From the NCBI GenBank assembly GCA_918797485.1, contig CAKKNE010000001.1:3844001-3908000 (forward strand): a stretch of DNA of 64,000 nt, read 5' to 3'. The translations under genes were made by a program, and so were the position numbers. The notes beneath the pieces were generated by a model. The model was not told the DNA's origin. It worked only from the letters and a program-made list of their open reading frames with translations, and did not search any database. Below are positions 25,766-35,237 of this stretch, piece by piece (within the stretch, counting starts at the first letter, position 1; each line of letters opens with the position of its first letter). This DNA comes from Pelagomonas calceolata. Lineage: Eukaryota > Sar > Pelagophyceae > Pelagomonadales > Pelagomonadaceae.

Positions 25766-26407
25766 TTACCCACCCACGCCGTCGCAGCAAGTCGGCGCGT
25801 TCTGCGGGCACGGCCCCGGACACCCCCGCGAGAACGACACGTACGACGTCCAGAGCAGCGACGCCGCCGCCGTGACTGGAACCCGGGCCCAAAGTGGCGA
25901 AAATAAAAAGTTCGCCGTCTGCACCGGCACCCAGAACGACCAGATCGCCGGCACGTCCTCGCGCCACCGCTCCCGAAACTTCGCGAGGCCATCAATCGCG
26001 CGGCCGCCTTGGTAGAGGCTCTGGACCGCGTAGAAGGAGGGAAAATAGAGCAACGCGTTGTTCAAGACGTTCTCGATGGCCACCTGGCCGCCGACGGCTC
26101 GCAGGCCGGCGGCCGACCGGAGGCGCTCCCGGACCGGCAGAACGAGGAATGCGTCGACATTGGGGAAGAGGCGCGGCATCACGCGATTGTAGAGGTAGTA
26201 CTGCCAGCACCCGGTAAAACCGAAGCAGAACGTCGTGAACACCGCCACGCGTTTTATGTCGATCTCGTCGCAGCGGCGGCCCTCAACACACGTCTGGATC
26301 ATGCAATCGGCCGTCGCGGCCTTAAGCGTCGCGGCCGACGCGCCGACGGCGAACGGGTGCGCCCGCGCGAACGCCGTCACGGACAGTGCGGGCAGGGACA
26401 AAGCCAT
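25766..26407 (-). CDS. Mpv17/PMP22 family membrane protein
   Basis: 213 residues from the preferred start at 26407 (MALSLPALSV). Family pattern: LKAATADCMIQ, then VFTTFCFGFTGCWQYYLYNRVMPRLFP, ENVLNNALLYFPSFYAVQSL, and the signature IWSFWVPVQTANFLFSPLWARVPVTAAASLLWTSYVS, matching 'W-P--Q--NF-FVP---RV------SLLW--YLS'. Four membrane helices are expected. The family lies in peroxisomal, mitochondrial inner or plastid membranes and forms channels for small metabolites. A short basic ORF ends 5 bases upstream. The C-terminus has a Cys/Pro-rich tail (RGCPGPCPQNAPTCC). A second member lies at 47168. Confidence 0.85.
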   Translation of the reverse strand: MALSLPALSVTAFARAHPFAVGASAATLKAATADCMIQTCVEGRRCDEIDIKRVAVFTTFCFGFTGCWQYYLYNRVMPRLFPNVDAFLVLPVRERLRSAAGLRAVGGQVAIENVLNNALLYFPSFYAVQSLYQGGRAIDGLAKFRERWREDVPAIWSFWVPVQTANFLFSPLWARVPVTAAASLLWTSYVSFSRGCPGPCPQNAPTCCDGVGG

Positions 26408-26412
26408 ATGTA

Positions 26413-26595
26413 TTAATGCTTCGGCGTGTTCTGTGTCAACGACGCTTCCGCGTGTGGCGTTTTCGTCGACGAGCGGCGCGTCACAGACGAGCGAGGAGGC
26501 TTGGTTACTGTCTTGACTTTGGCTGTGAGAGAAGACTTGGGTTGTTTCCAACTCTTCGCGCTGGAGCGTCGCGTCAATGAACTCTTAGGCGGCAT
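26413..26595 (-). CDS. Small Lys/Ser/Arg-rich ORF just upstream of the Mpv17 gene
   Basis: 60 residues beginning MPPKSSLTRRSSAKSWK. Two copies of a unit are visible: PPKSSLTRRSSAK and PPRSSVTRRSSTK. The stop codon is 5 bases before the Mpv17 start on the same strand, so it would be an upstream ORF or part of a longer leader rather than a separate gene. The repeat and amino-acid bias argue for real coding, but no expression evidence exists. It could also be a nuclear basic peptide. Confidence 0.35.
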   Translation of the reverse strand: MPPKSSLTRRSSAKSWKQPKSSLTAKVKTVTKPPRSSVTRRSSTKTPHAEASLTQNTPKH

Positions 26596-26744
26596 GTCCA
26601 ATCGCCGCGAAACGTAAGCGTGAAATACCTTGCACAACTCGACCAAAAGAGCAAGCCTCGACTGTGCCAAAACAGGTTTATCGCTCCGCACGCGAAGAAC
26701 GAACGAACGAACAAAGGACCCATACAATAAGTTACACGAGAGAG

Positions 26745-27861
26745 CTAGCGGCTGGCCGCCGGCGCGATGAGTGACCCGAGCGCGTCGAAGTTCCGCGCGA
26801 GCTGCTTCTCCGCGAGCCGCGCCGCGAGCTTCGTGCCGAACAGCCGCAGGTCGTCCCGCCGTTCATTCACGACCGGCGACAGGGCCCGCAGCTGCCGCAA
26901 GACGGACGCGGACGTCCGCGACGGCGCGACCGACGACAAATCTACGTTGTTGTCGTTTCTCAGCAGGAACGCGACCAATTTCCGAGCGTTTTCGATGGCC
27001 GCTCTATCGTCGTCATCCGCAGGTGGCTGTAACTTCGCCAAGAACGTCGTCACGCGCGGGCTTGCTAAAGGTGGCCGCGGAATCGGCAGCGTCGCGCGCG
27101 CCCCGGCATCGATGCTCTTGACGAGTTCATCCAACAAAAACTCGCGAAATACTTCCCCATCTTCGCCGAAGAAGAAGGCTAACGCGTCTCTGGCCGCGTC
27201 CTCGTCCTGCGGCACTATTGATCTGTCAAGGATAGGAGCGTCCGCCTCTCGGACCAAACCCGTCTCTCTACTCTCGGAAATGACGATGTCCACATCCCTA
27301 TCCGCGAGCTTCTTCACGGCGGCGAACCGTTCTAAGGCTCCTAACATATCAATCACTCGGTCGACGTCAAATCTTTCCGACTGCCCGTAGACCATGTACT
27401 TCAGAGCAGCTCTCAGTCTTGGTGAGGTATCCGTCAGCAATCGACGAGAGATGTAGGGGTAGGCTTCGTCCACGATCGCGAAGCCCGGGTCGCCCACTAG
27501 GGCAATGCCCTCGAGCACGCCGATCGCGCGAATCACCAGCGCGAAATACGGCGGAATGCGAAAGGGAAACGTGAACGTGATCTCCGCCAAGTCGGCAGCG
27601 AGATCATTAAAATTGATGGCCTTGGCGCCGCCGCCCGCGAGGGCCGCGTCGAAGACCCGAGCGAGCGCCGGTACGATGGGCTTGACGTCTGTACCCTCGG
27701 GGATGAAATCTAGGTTCACAAAGTCGTCGCCAATCCGATCGTAGTCCCTATGTATCAAATGGGCGATGGCCTCGATCATGCCATATCTTTGATCGTCCGT
27801 CACCTCCGTCATGAGGCCAAAGTCCAAAATGACCAACCGCCCGTCGGGAGCTCGTAACATG

Positions 27862-27892
<31 letters not shown>

Positions 27893-29006
27893 CCGTATCT
27901 AACAATTGTGTGAGATAGGTCACCACACCTAAATTCACGAGCTCCGCCACATCGTCCGCTGTACTTTGTGAGAGTTTTTCCCCGTCGACCCACTCGGCCA
28001 CATGGACTCGTCTAGTAGTCACCTCGGGGTAGTTCTTCGGGATCAACACTCGTGGTAAGTTCTTCATGTCCTCCCTGACCCTTTCACCGTTCTCGCACTC
28101 CAATACATAGTCCAGTTCGCCGTAGAAGCGTCCCGCGAACTCATCTAACAAATCAATCACATCTAACCTCTCGGTAACGAAGCTAGGCGCAAAGTTTCGT
28201 AACCCAATACCCAACTGCCGTGCCAGATACAGATCCAACGACACCGTCTCGAGCACGAAGGGCCGTTGTACCTTTACCGCCACCTCGTCACCTGTTGATC
28301 GTAGAGTAGCTTTATATACTTGCCCTAGGGATGCCGCCGCGACGGGCTCCGGCGTGATCTCGGAGAAGACGTCTTTCACTGAGTTGACATTTAATTCCTC
28401 ACAAATGGTCGCAAACGCTAAATCAGATGGGAAGGAAGGTACCTTGTCGCATAGCTGCTGTAATTCGACCATGGCTCGCGGCGAGAGAATATCAGGTCTG
28501 ATACTGAGAGCTTGGCCCAACTTGATGAAGAACGGTCCCAGCGAGACGATAGTGCGGCGTAGTTGGGCCGCCCTTGCGACTTCCGCTTCTTCCAGCTTGC
28601 CACGGGCGGCATCCCACGCTAGACCAGTCAAGTATGAAGCTGAGGTGGAAACAACCTGCAACACACGAGAAAAGACCGCGCCCGGCCGCTTCCCGAAGTA
28701 GTCAGCTAAAGCCTCGGGGTCGTACGTTGTGGGCAAGTCCTTCTCGCCCTCGCGCATCTCGACGACCTTCATCCTCACGTTCGCGTCCTGGAAGTCGTCT
28801 TCGTTCGTATTGGCGCCCCGCAGCGCCTGCATGACGAGCTTCGTCTGCTCGTCCTCCTCCATGAGCTTGCGCTGCTCGCGCATCATGTCCGACATCTCCT
28901 TGACTGATGTAGAGTGTAGCTTTGTGTTGTGCGGCCTCGGGATGGGGGCCAGCAGGGCCGTGGCCAAGCTCGTGAGCAGCGCCGCGACGGCGTATCGACG
29001 AGCCAT
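26745..29006 (-). CDS. ABC1/ADCK (UbiB-type) atypical kinase, plastid type
   Basis: 753 residues, with signal-like N-terminus MARRYAVAALLTSLATALLAPIP. The atypical kinase signatures are all present: KLGQ at 162-165 within FFIKLGQALSIRPD, the alanine-rich nucleotide loop AAAS at 223-226 (PVAAASLGQVYKA), Lys245 in VAVKVQRP, GFFHADPHPGNM as the catalytic loop, and ILDFGLM as the metal site. Plastid ABC1K proteins act in plastoglobules and tune prenyl-quinone metabolism. Mitochondrial ones support ubiquinone synthesis. Length and N-terminus favour plastid. The C-terminal 250 residues are helical and less conserved. Confidence 0.9.
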
Positions 29007-29329
29007 TTTCGCGCGCAGGCTGGCTCAGACGGTCAAGTCCGTCACCAGGAACGAGCGCTTGCCAGCCGTGCGCAGCCTCGCGGGCCGCCAGCACACGGAG
29101 ATGGTGGGACAGCTCACTTTTAGCATTTTTAGCAAACTGAGGCTTTTAGCAAACAAAGGACCCACGACCTCCTGCGGCGGCCGCATGACGAGCAGAGGAT
29201 CCTGGGAGGCACCCGGACGAGCGGTCCTCCAGTCGTGGTCCGTCGGCACCGCGGGGCGCGGCGTCGTCGTCACCGTCGTCACGCTGTCGACGCAAGATTA
29301 ACCCAAGCAATTCTTACAGCACCCGAACC
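29007..29329. other. Intergenic, no gene seen
   Basis: A 323-base gap upstream of the ABC1 kinase and downstream of the APS reductase, both on the minus strand. It should hold the kinase promoter. The shared GCTAGTG motif is absent. A short tandem-like TTTTAGCATTTTTAGCAAAC tract lies near 29117-29153. Confidence 0.5.
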
Positions 29330-30592
29330 CTACACGAGCGCCGCCAACGCCTCGACGCTGCGGTCCTCGGACTCGTACTTCGTCGCCTTGCCGCCCTTGA
29401 TCACGTTGATCGTCGGGAACGACTCCGTGTTGAATTTCGACTGGACGAAGTCGCGATCCTCGTCGCCGCGGTATTTCGCGACCGTAATACCCTTGGCAGC
29501 GGCATCGGCGGCGAACTTTTCGTAGGCCTCCTCCATGCCCTGGCAGAACTGGCACCAGGGGGCGTAGACGACCATGACGCCGTCCTTCATCGCTAAGGCG
29601 TCTTCCTGCGACGCGAGCTCCTTGACGGCACCACCTTCCCACAAATCACGATCGAAGGTCTTCTCGGCGCCGGCGACGTGGATGCCGCACTCCGTCTTCG
29701 TCGAGCCGTCCTTGTTGACCAAGCCGACGAAGCGGCCCTTGCGCTCGTTCCCATAGTCGAGCCAGATGGCCTTGTCGCCCGTCCACTTGCCGTCGACGAA
29801 CTTGACGCTACCGGCGGCGCCCTGGAAGCCCGACAGACCATCGGGGTCCGGCACGGGCACCGTGTCCTTCTCGTCGCCCTGCGACGGGTAGCCCAGCGCC
29901 ACCGTCGGGTGGAGCGGCACGCCGTTCGCCGCCGCGTAGTCGAAGCAGTCCTCGAGCGTCCAGTACGCGAGAGGATTGAGCTTGGCCAACCCTCCACCGA
30001 TCGGCGCGACCTCCGCGATGTCGATGTAGGCGCGCTCGGCGCCGTGGTCCCGACGCCTCCCGTTGATCATCACATCGGTATTGAGCGTCTTGAGGCCGCG
30101 CTGGAAGGGCTCGACCTTGCAGATCTTGTCGTACTGCTCGACGTCGGCCACCCACAACTTATCACCGTACTTCTTGAGGTAGACATCCTTGTTCTCGCAG
30201 TCGGCCGGCCCAAAAATCTCGGCCTTGAAATTGTACTTCTTTTCTAAATCAGCTAAGAACGGCATCGTGCTATCAAACAAGTGGAACGTGTCGACGACCA
30301 TCACCTTCACTTTGCCGGACTCGAGGTAGCCTAATTTACCGAGTAAGTGCGTGATCACGCAGTCGCCGACGATCATGGCGTTCGGGAAGACGGCGCGCTC
30401 AAAGTTGTCGGCGGCGAGCGTCAGAGCTTCCAACGACTGGGCCTCGAGGTGCGCGAGGCGGTCGGCCTTGGCCTTCTCGATCATGGCCTCGGTCGTGATC
30501 GCCTTGAGCGGCGTCGCGGGCGCGCGCGGCGCTACCGGCGCCATGAAGGCAGCAGCATTGCTGAGGAGTGCTAAAGCCACCACGAGCTTCAT
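29330..30592 (-). CDS. Adenylylsulfate (APS) reductase with thioredoxin domain, APR-B-like (no Fe-S cysteines)
   Basis: 420 residues. MKLVVALALLSNAAAFMAP is a signal peptide with an A-F plastid motif. The reductase domain (about 35-300) has VVDTFHLFDST, GDKLW, VMINGRRRDHG, LNPLAYWTLEDCFDYAAANGVPLHP, and the catalytic-Cys motif TECGIH near 304-309. The four Cys that bind a 4Fe-4S cluster in plant APR are missing: the usual CC pair reads DKICKVEPF (one Cys) and the usual CxxC reads LGYPSQGDEKD. The C-terminal domain is thioredoxin-like with active site WCQFC. It reduces APS to sulfite with glutathione-type reductant in plastid sulfate assimilation. The cluster-free form is known from mosses and some algae. 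Confidence 0.9.
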   Translation of the reverse strand: MKLVVALALLSNAAAFMAPVAPRAPATPLKAITTEAMIEKAKADRLAHLEAQSLEALTLAADNFERAVFPNAMIVGDCVITHLLGKLGYLESGKVKVMVVDTFHLFDSTMPFLADLEKKYNFKAEIFGPADCENKDVYLKKYGDKLWVADVEQYDKICKVEPFQRGLKTLNTDVMINGRRRDHGAERAYIDIAEVAPIGGGLAKLNPLAYWTLEDCFDYAAANGVPLHPTVALGYPSQGDEKDTVPVPDPDGLSGFQGAAGSVKFVDGKWTGDKAIWLDYGNERKGRFVGLVNKDGSTKTECGIHVAGAEKTFDRDLWEGGAVKELASQEDALAMKDGVMVVYAPWCQFCQGMEEAYEKFAADAAAKGITVAKYRGDEDRDFVQSKFNTESFPTINVIKGGKATKYESEDRSVEALAALV

Positions 30593-30820
30593 CGTTGCTG
30601 CTACTTTTTGCTAGCGTTTGACTGCTGCTGCTTTAGAGTTGCAAGAACGGCTCCGAGAGTCCCTTTTCGCAATCCGTACGACGCGGCGTGTGGCACCAGG
30701 ACGATGCTACGACTGCGGCGATATGGATCCGCTGCGAGTCGATGAAACGTAGAAGAGGCATGCAGCGGCCCTCCCGAGGGCTCGGTAGTTCGATCCAGAC
30801 GGCTCTTTCGGAACCGGGCT

Positions 30821-30840
30821 CTAGCTGTGAGACACTAGCC
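30821..30840. promoter_or_regulatory. Shared promoter motif copy 9 (divergent, short spacer)
   Basis: CTAGCTGTGAGACACTAGCC, midway between APS reductase (229 bases) and eIF2B-delta (222 bases). The inner spacer is shorter than in other copies. A half site GCTAGCG also lies at about 30610, near the APS reductase start. Confidence 0.5.
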
Positions 30841-31060
30841 AAGCAAAAGCGGCAGAGGCACAGAGTTTAAGCTTGCACGTCGTCGCGCTCATTGCAGGCG
30901 CGACTCGTTTTAGCAGCACAGATCACTCGGCGCAACCAGCTCGCGTGAAGGCCGCTGCGGCAACCGTGTACTGAACGCTCTCCGAGAGTGCTCAGCCTCG
31001 CTGCCTAGCAACGCGGCGCAGGATCGTTGCACCACCGCACCGCTCGAAGGAAGCACCATC

Positions 31061-32272
31061 ATGGCACCCGCCGCCGCCACCGACGAAGAGAAAGCCAAGA
31101 AAGCCGCGGAAAAGGCCCGCCGCAAGGCCGAGTTCGAGGCGAAGCGCGCCAAGGAGGGCAATCCGCCGAAGAAAAAACAACTTTCCAAAGCTGAGAGAAG
31201 AGAACTCCAGGAGAAGCAGCGCGCGGACAAGGAGGCCAAGAAGAACCCCAAGCCCAAAGCTGACAAGCCGCCGCCGCCGCCCGTCGAACGACCGACGACG
31301 ATCCTCGGCCACCTGACGAAGGCGACTTCCTCGACGCCACCGGCGGACGGCGTGCCGGCATCTATCGTGGAATTAGGTCAGAAATATGCTGCCGGCGAAT
31401 TTGATGGTTCGAATGATAGATGTCGAAGCCTGCTCGACGCCGTCCGGACGAGCATCAAGGACTACGCGCCGCCTCCGGACGCCGCGGCGGCGCGCGATTT
31501 GGACGTGAAGCTCAAATCATGGGCTTCATACTTAGAAAAGTGCCGCGAGCCGACGGCGTCGACGCTCGCGGCTCTGAAACGTTTAAGGTTGGTAGCATCA
31601 ACACTGCCGCCGGACATCTCGCCATCGGAAGCGCAGGCGGCCGTGGAGACTTGTTGTGACCGGTTTAGGGAGGAGCGCGTGGAATTAGCTGTAAGAGAGA
31701 TCGGGCGGCGGGGCGCCCAAAAGATTCGAGATGGAGACGTGGTCGTGGCCTACGGCTATGCGGACGCCGTCGAGGCCCTGTTCTCCGAAGCGGTTGGGCG
31801 AAACTTCGAGGTCGTCGTCGTCGATTCAGCACCAGCATTCGCCGGTAGAAGGTTGCTGAACGCCCTCTACGCGAAACGCGTGCGCACGACCTACGTGCGA
31901 CTCACGGCGGCGGCCCCAGAAATCGAACGGGCGACGCTCGTCGTGTTGGGTGCGGACGCGGTGTTTAGTAATGGCTCCATACTGGCCCGGTCGGGCGCCT
32001 TCGCCGTCGCGGCGCTGGCGCAACGGCGGCACGTGCCCGTGCTCGTGACGTGCGAGGCCTACAAGTGCCACGACCGCGTGCGCTTGGATGCGGCGGACGC
32101 GAACGAGCTCTTCGAGTTTCCTTCTTCGGATGATACGCCGCCCCTCACGCACCTGACCTACGACGTGACTCCCGCCTCATATGTGTCGGCGGTCGCGACG
32201 GAGCACGGGCTCCTGCCGCCCAGCGCTGTTGCTGCTTTAATTCGCGAGCTCGCGGAAAAGGAGACCGCCTAA
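31061..32272 (+). CDS. EIF2B4: Translation initiation factor eIF2B subunit delta
   Basis: 403 residues. The N-terminal 80 residues are Lys/Glu/Ala-rich (EEKAKKAAEKARRKAEFEAKR), typical of the delta subunit. The conserved eIF2B alpha/beta/delta Rossmann-like domain follows, with DGDVVVAYGYADAVEALFSEAVGRNFEVVVVDSAPAFAGRRLLNAL, VVLGADAVFSNGSILARSGAFAVAALAQRRHVPVLVTCEAYKCHDRV and LTYDVTPASYVSAVATEHGLLPPSAVAAL (quoted in pieces). VTCEAYKF and D-TP are diagnostic. It is part of the guanine-exchange factor that recharges eIF2. Metazoan delta is about 520 residues, so the linker here is shorter. Its stop codon is 6 bases from the convergent gene's. Confidence 0.92.
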   Translation: MAPAAATDEEKAKKAAEKARRKAEFEAKRAKEGNPPKKKQLSKAERRELQEKQRADKEAKKNPKPKADKPPPPPVERPTTILGHLTKATSSTPPADGVPASIVELGQKYAAGEFDGSNDRCRSLLDAVRTSIKDYAPPPDAAAARDLDVKLKSWASYLEKCREPTASTLAALKRLRLVASTLPPDISPSEAQAAVETCCDRFREERVELAVREIGRRGAQKIRDGDVVVAYGYADAVEALFSEAVGRNFEVVVVDSAPAFAGRRLLNALYAKRVRTTYVRLTAAAPEIERATLVVLGADAVFSNGSILARSGAFAVAALAQRRHVPVLVTCEAYKCHDRVRLDAADANELFEFPSSDDTPPLTHLTYDVTPASYVSAVATEHGLLPPSAVAALIRELAEKETA

Positions 32273-32278
32273 GTAGTA

Positions 32279-33541
32279 CTATTTAAACCCGAACAGCTTC
32301 TTCTTCGGCGGCGGCGGCGCGCCGTCCTCCTGCTGCTGGTTGTTCTGGTAGATCTTGGCCGTGACGTCGTCCTTGGAGTTGATCAATCCAGAAAATGAGT
32401 TGCCGAGCTGGATCTTCTGCGACGCCGCGTAGCGCCCGTCGTTCGCCACGCCGCCTATTCTTTTGTTCACTCCTTCTTCATATTCTTGCCGCGCCCGAGC
32501 GGTCCGTGACCGCAGCTCCCGGTACTCGTCGTAGCGCGCCGCTTCCGACAGCGAGATCGAGTCGAGCAATCGATTGATGTCCCGCTTCAAACGCTCGATC
32601 TGTTGTCGGTCGCGCTCCATCTGCTCCCTAACAGCTGCATCTGCCTTCTCCATGTCGGCCTCGAACTGCTCCCTGTATTTCAATTCTAGCGCTGATGTCG
32701 AGATGACGCCCTTCTCTTCCTCCGTGAGGCCGGGGATACGTATGGTTTGCGCATCGAGCGGCAGCCACCCAAGCGCCTTGCCGAAGACTTGCAGGAGTTC
32801 TTTCTCTCGAGCCTCAGAGGTATATTGGGCGTTCTCTCGCGCTAGGATTCTTGCCTCTACAATGTTCTCGAGCACACCAGGCAAGAACTGGAACTCGACG
32901 TCGAAGATGGCGGCACCATCATATAACTCGGCCAATACATATACTCCGGCGCCGTTGAAAAAATTCCCCTTCGCTGTTAATACTGTAGCGTCCGCCGCGG
33001 AGTAGAGTAACTCTAGTAAATTCCCGACGGCGTCGCCCTTTTGATCGAAAAACACGAAGGGCGGGGTGTATTTTTTCTCACCACGAGTCCCGGACAAACA
33101 CTTCGTATTGCTCGGACAGGCCCGCAGTCGATCCGTGCCGTCCTTGAGCCCGACCTCGTAGTCCCGGGGAATGACGGGCCCGTCGGGCTCCGCCGGTCGT
33201 ACTTTGGCCACCGTGCCCTCGACGCCGAGACTATCAAGCAACGTCTTGATCTGGCCCAATGCTGCTCTGAATGGTGCGTCCTCATCTAAACCAATAACAA
33301 CCCCTTGGTTCGGGCCGTTCGGGTCCAGGGTCCCCAGGTTCGGGTTCAGGGCGGCGAGCGCCGGGGTCATCGTGGCCAGCGGAGCCGTCACGGAGAGCGC
33401 CGCGCAGCCCGCGGTCCGTCGGAGCGACGTCCAGCGGCGCGGCGGCGTCGGCGCCAAGGCTCTTGAGGCGCCGGCGAGGCCTAGCAGTAAGAGTGTCCGT
33501 CGTCGTCGTCGGCGTCGCGATGCTGCATGGAGGCTTGCCAT
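32279..33541 (-). CDS. Thylakoid-lumen-type protein of unknown function (weak DUF1499 similarity)
   Basis: 420 residues. The N-terminus has an Arg run, then LLLLGLAGASRALAPTPPRRW and a second hydrophobic stretch ending TPALAALNP, a two-step signal typical of lumen proteins in secondary plastids. LRACPSNTKCLSGT resembles the CP-x(3)-NCVS motif of DUF1499 proteins. The middle (150-250) is a mixed alpha/beta domain. Residues about 285-385 form a coiled coil (EADMEKADAAVREQMERDRQQIERLKRD). The C-terminus is PPPPKKKLFGFK. Role unknown. Confidence 0.7.
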   Translation of the reverse strand: MASLHAASRRRRRRRTLLLLGLAGASRALAPTPPRRWTSLRRTAGCAALSVTAPLATMTPALAALNPNLGTLDPNGPNQGVVIGLDEDAPFRAALGQIKTLLDSLGVEGTVAKVRPAEPDGPVIPRDYEVGLKDGTDRLRACPSNTKCLSGTRGEKKYTPPFVFFDQKGDAVGNLLELLYSAADATVLTAKGNFFNGAGVYVLAELYDGAAIFDVEFQFLPGVLENIVEARILARENAQYTSEAREKELLQVFGKALGWLPLDAQTIRIPGLTEEEKGVISTSALELKYREQFEADMEKADAAVREQMERDRQQIERLKRDINRLLDSISLSEAARYDEYRELRSRTARARQEYEEGVNKRIGGVANDGRYAASQKIQLGNSFSGLINSKDDVTAKIYQNNQQQEDGAPPPPKKKLFGFK

Positions 33542-33998
33542 GCTGGCAGGAGAGCGCTCTTGCGCGTCTCGGTTTGAAATTTGCTGTCGAATGCGTGGAG
33601 ATCAATGCACTAGCAGCACTTTGAATCAAGCTGTCGGCGTATTTTTTTGCACACCGGCTGCGCCAAGGCACGCTTTGCGCTCGATCCGGCCAGCGCAGCT
33701 CTAGAGCCCCTGCTGCACTAGCTCGAATGCTTGCGAGGGTTCGGGGGGATAATGCGGGCGTTGGGGGTTGATGAAACACCCCGGTATCGTGCGACGTACG
33801 TATGCGCGCAAAGCAGGGCGGCGATGGTGAAGACGCGGCCCGCGCCGAGCAACGCGCAAGTGGTTCCCCAGCCCAGGGGCTAGACCCAGGGGCGCCGCCA
33901 AACAACACAGGCACGCCAGGGATTGGCCCACACACGACGCCATCGACGCGGCGCGAAAGACGAAACAGTAGAACGAAACAGATCATTAGCCAGAGCTC
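33542..33998. other. Intergenic, introner-core remnant, no gene seen
   Basis: A 457-base gap between two minus-strand genes. CGACGCCATCGACGCGGCG at about 33933-33951 matches the introner core but no coding exon flanks it, so it is a leader or spacer copy. A 'CACTAGCAGCACT' half site lies at about 33609. No full promoter motif or RNA gene is recognised. Confidence 0.45.
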
Positions 33999-34781
33999 CT
34001 ACATCGTCCGCGACACGTGACACTTGTGGACGTCATCAGGAAACCCCAGCGTGTTCTCCGCGTCAAAAGAGGCGTCCGTGGGGATCAGGCCCAGCGACCG
34101 CGCGCGCTTCACCGCCTTGCGCACGCGCCGTTGACATCTGGCGCACAACCGCGACTGGTGCCGCTTCGCGATCATGCCGCCTTCCGTGACGTACTCCGAC
34201 AAGAAAGCCAAGTTCCCCGCGTGCACCTGCTCCGGGTCGATCAAATGAAAACCTGACTTCTTGTCACAGCGCGGCCGGTCGCCGCGGTATCGATTCAACC
34301 GCGCCAGCAGCTCGTGGGGCCTTTCCCTATCATGCTGGTGCACCTGGAAGTCGTACTCTTCGGGGGCGACGATGGACCCCTGTCTCCTTCGTCTCGTCAG
34401 GTACGAGAGGTCCCGCTCCGTCCCTGATGAAGAGGACTCCCAGTCCGCGCCGAGCATGTCGTTGTCGGGCGCCGCGGGCTCATCATGGGTCGTCGCCGCG
34501 GCGGGGGGGTTGACCTGTATGCTGGACAGCAGCGCGTCCTCGTACCTCCACAATTGCTCCTGCGACACCTCGCCTCTACCTCTTCCGCGGCCGCCGGCGC
34601 CGCGGCCGCGACCTGCGCCTCGCCCTCGGCCTGCCGGCGCCTCGGCTGGTTTCTTCGCGGCATCGCTGCCGTCGTCGCCGCCACTGCTGCTCGTCGAGCT
34701 GGCACCTCTCAGTGGCCAGGCGCGGCGGCGTGCGACGTGTGCTGGTCGTGCGGTCGCGGCTAATTTGTGGAGACGACGCAT
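33999..34781 (-). CDS. Small-subunit ribosomal protein bS18, probably mitochondrial
   Basis: 260 residues. The N-terminus MRRLHKLAATARPAHVARRRAWPLRG is a mitochondrial-type presequence. Residues 30-140 are low complexity (Ser, Gly/Arg/Ala repeats). The S18 domain is at about 185-240: NLAFLSEYVTEGGMIAKRHQSRLCARCQRRVRKAVKRARSLGLIP (in pieces), matching 'L--F-S--G-I--R--T-L--K-QR---KAIKRAR-L-L-P'. The CARC pair may bind zinc. Bacterial S18 is only about 75 residues, so most of this protein is lineage-specific extension. It shares a divergent motif with 35238. Confidence 0.85.
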   Translation of the reverse strand: MRRLHKLAATARPAHVARRRAWPLRGASSTSSSGGDDGSDAAKKPAEAPAGRGRGAGRGRGAGGRGRGRGEVSQEQLWRYEDALLSSIQVNPPAAATTHDEPAAPDNDMLGADWESSSSGTERDLSYLTRRRRQGSIVAPEEYDFQVHQHDRERPHELLARLNRYRGDRPRCDKKSGFHLIDPEQVHAGNLAFLSEYVTEGGMIAKRHQSRLCARCQRRVRKAVKRARSLGLIPTDASFDAENTLGFPDDVHKCHVSRTM

Positions 34782-34852
34782 TGTTGCTGATGCGCGTTGT
34801 CCGTGATTGCAAGCGCGCGCAATGCGAGCACCCCGGCCGCCTCGGGCTTTTG

Positions 34853-34877
34853 GCTAGTGCCTTTACACGACGCTAGC
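34853..34877. promoter_or_regulatory. Shared promoter motif copy 10 (divergent)
   Basis: GCTAGTGCCTTTACAC-GACGCTAGC; 72 bases from the bS18 start and 361 from the gene at 35238. Confidence 0.55.
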
Positions 34878-35237
34878 CCACGGTGCAAAAAAGCAGACGT
34901 CCTGCGGGTCCGTGGAGGCTTTCTCCCGGGTCCAAACTCGTGGGAGCGGTGAGTTGGTTGGCGGCTCGACTCCTCATCAGACTTGATGACATATTGGTGA
35001 GACGAGCTAAACGCAGGCTCCCAGTGCACCATATGTGAAATCGATCGTCAGGAGTAGACTGCACCACCGCACTTCGCTGCTGAAAGAGTATCGCGTCGCC
35101 GCGGCAAGGGGCTCTCCCGCATGGGCAGTCTCAACCTGGAGGGGTCGAGGCAAGCAGCTGCAGTCGCGTAGGCGGACGCAGCGGCAAGAAGCACGCATTC
35201 CTCGCACAGCTGGACTTGTCATTTCGCGCAGGCAAAA

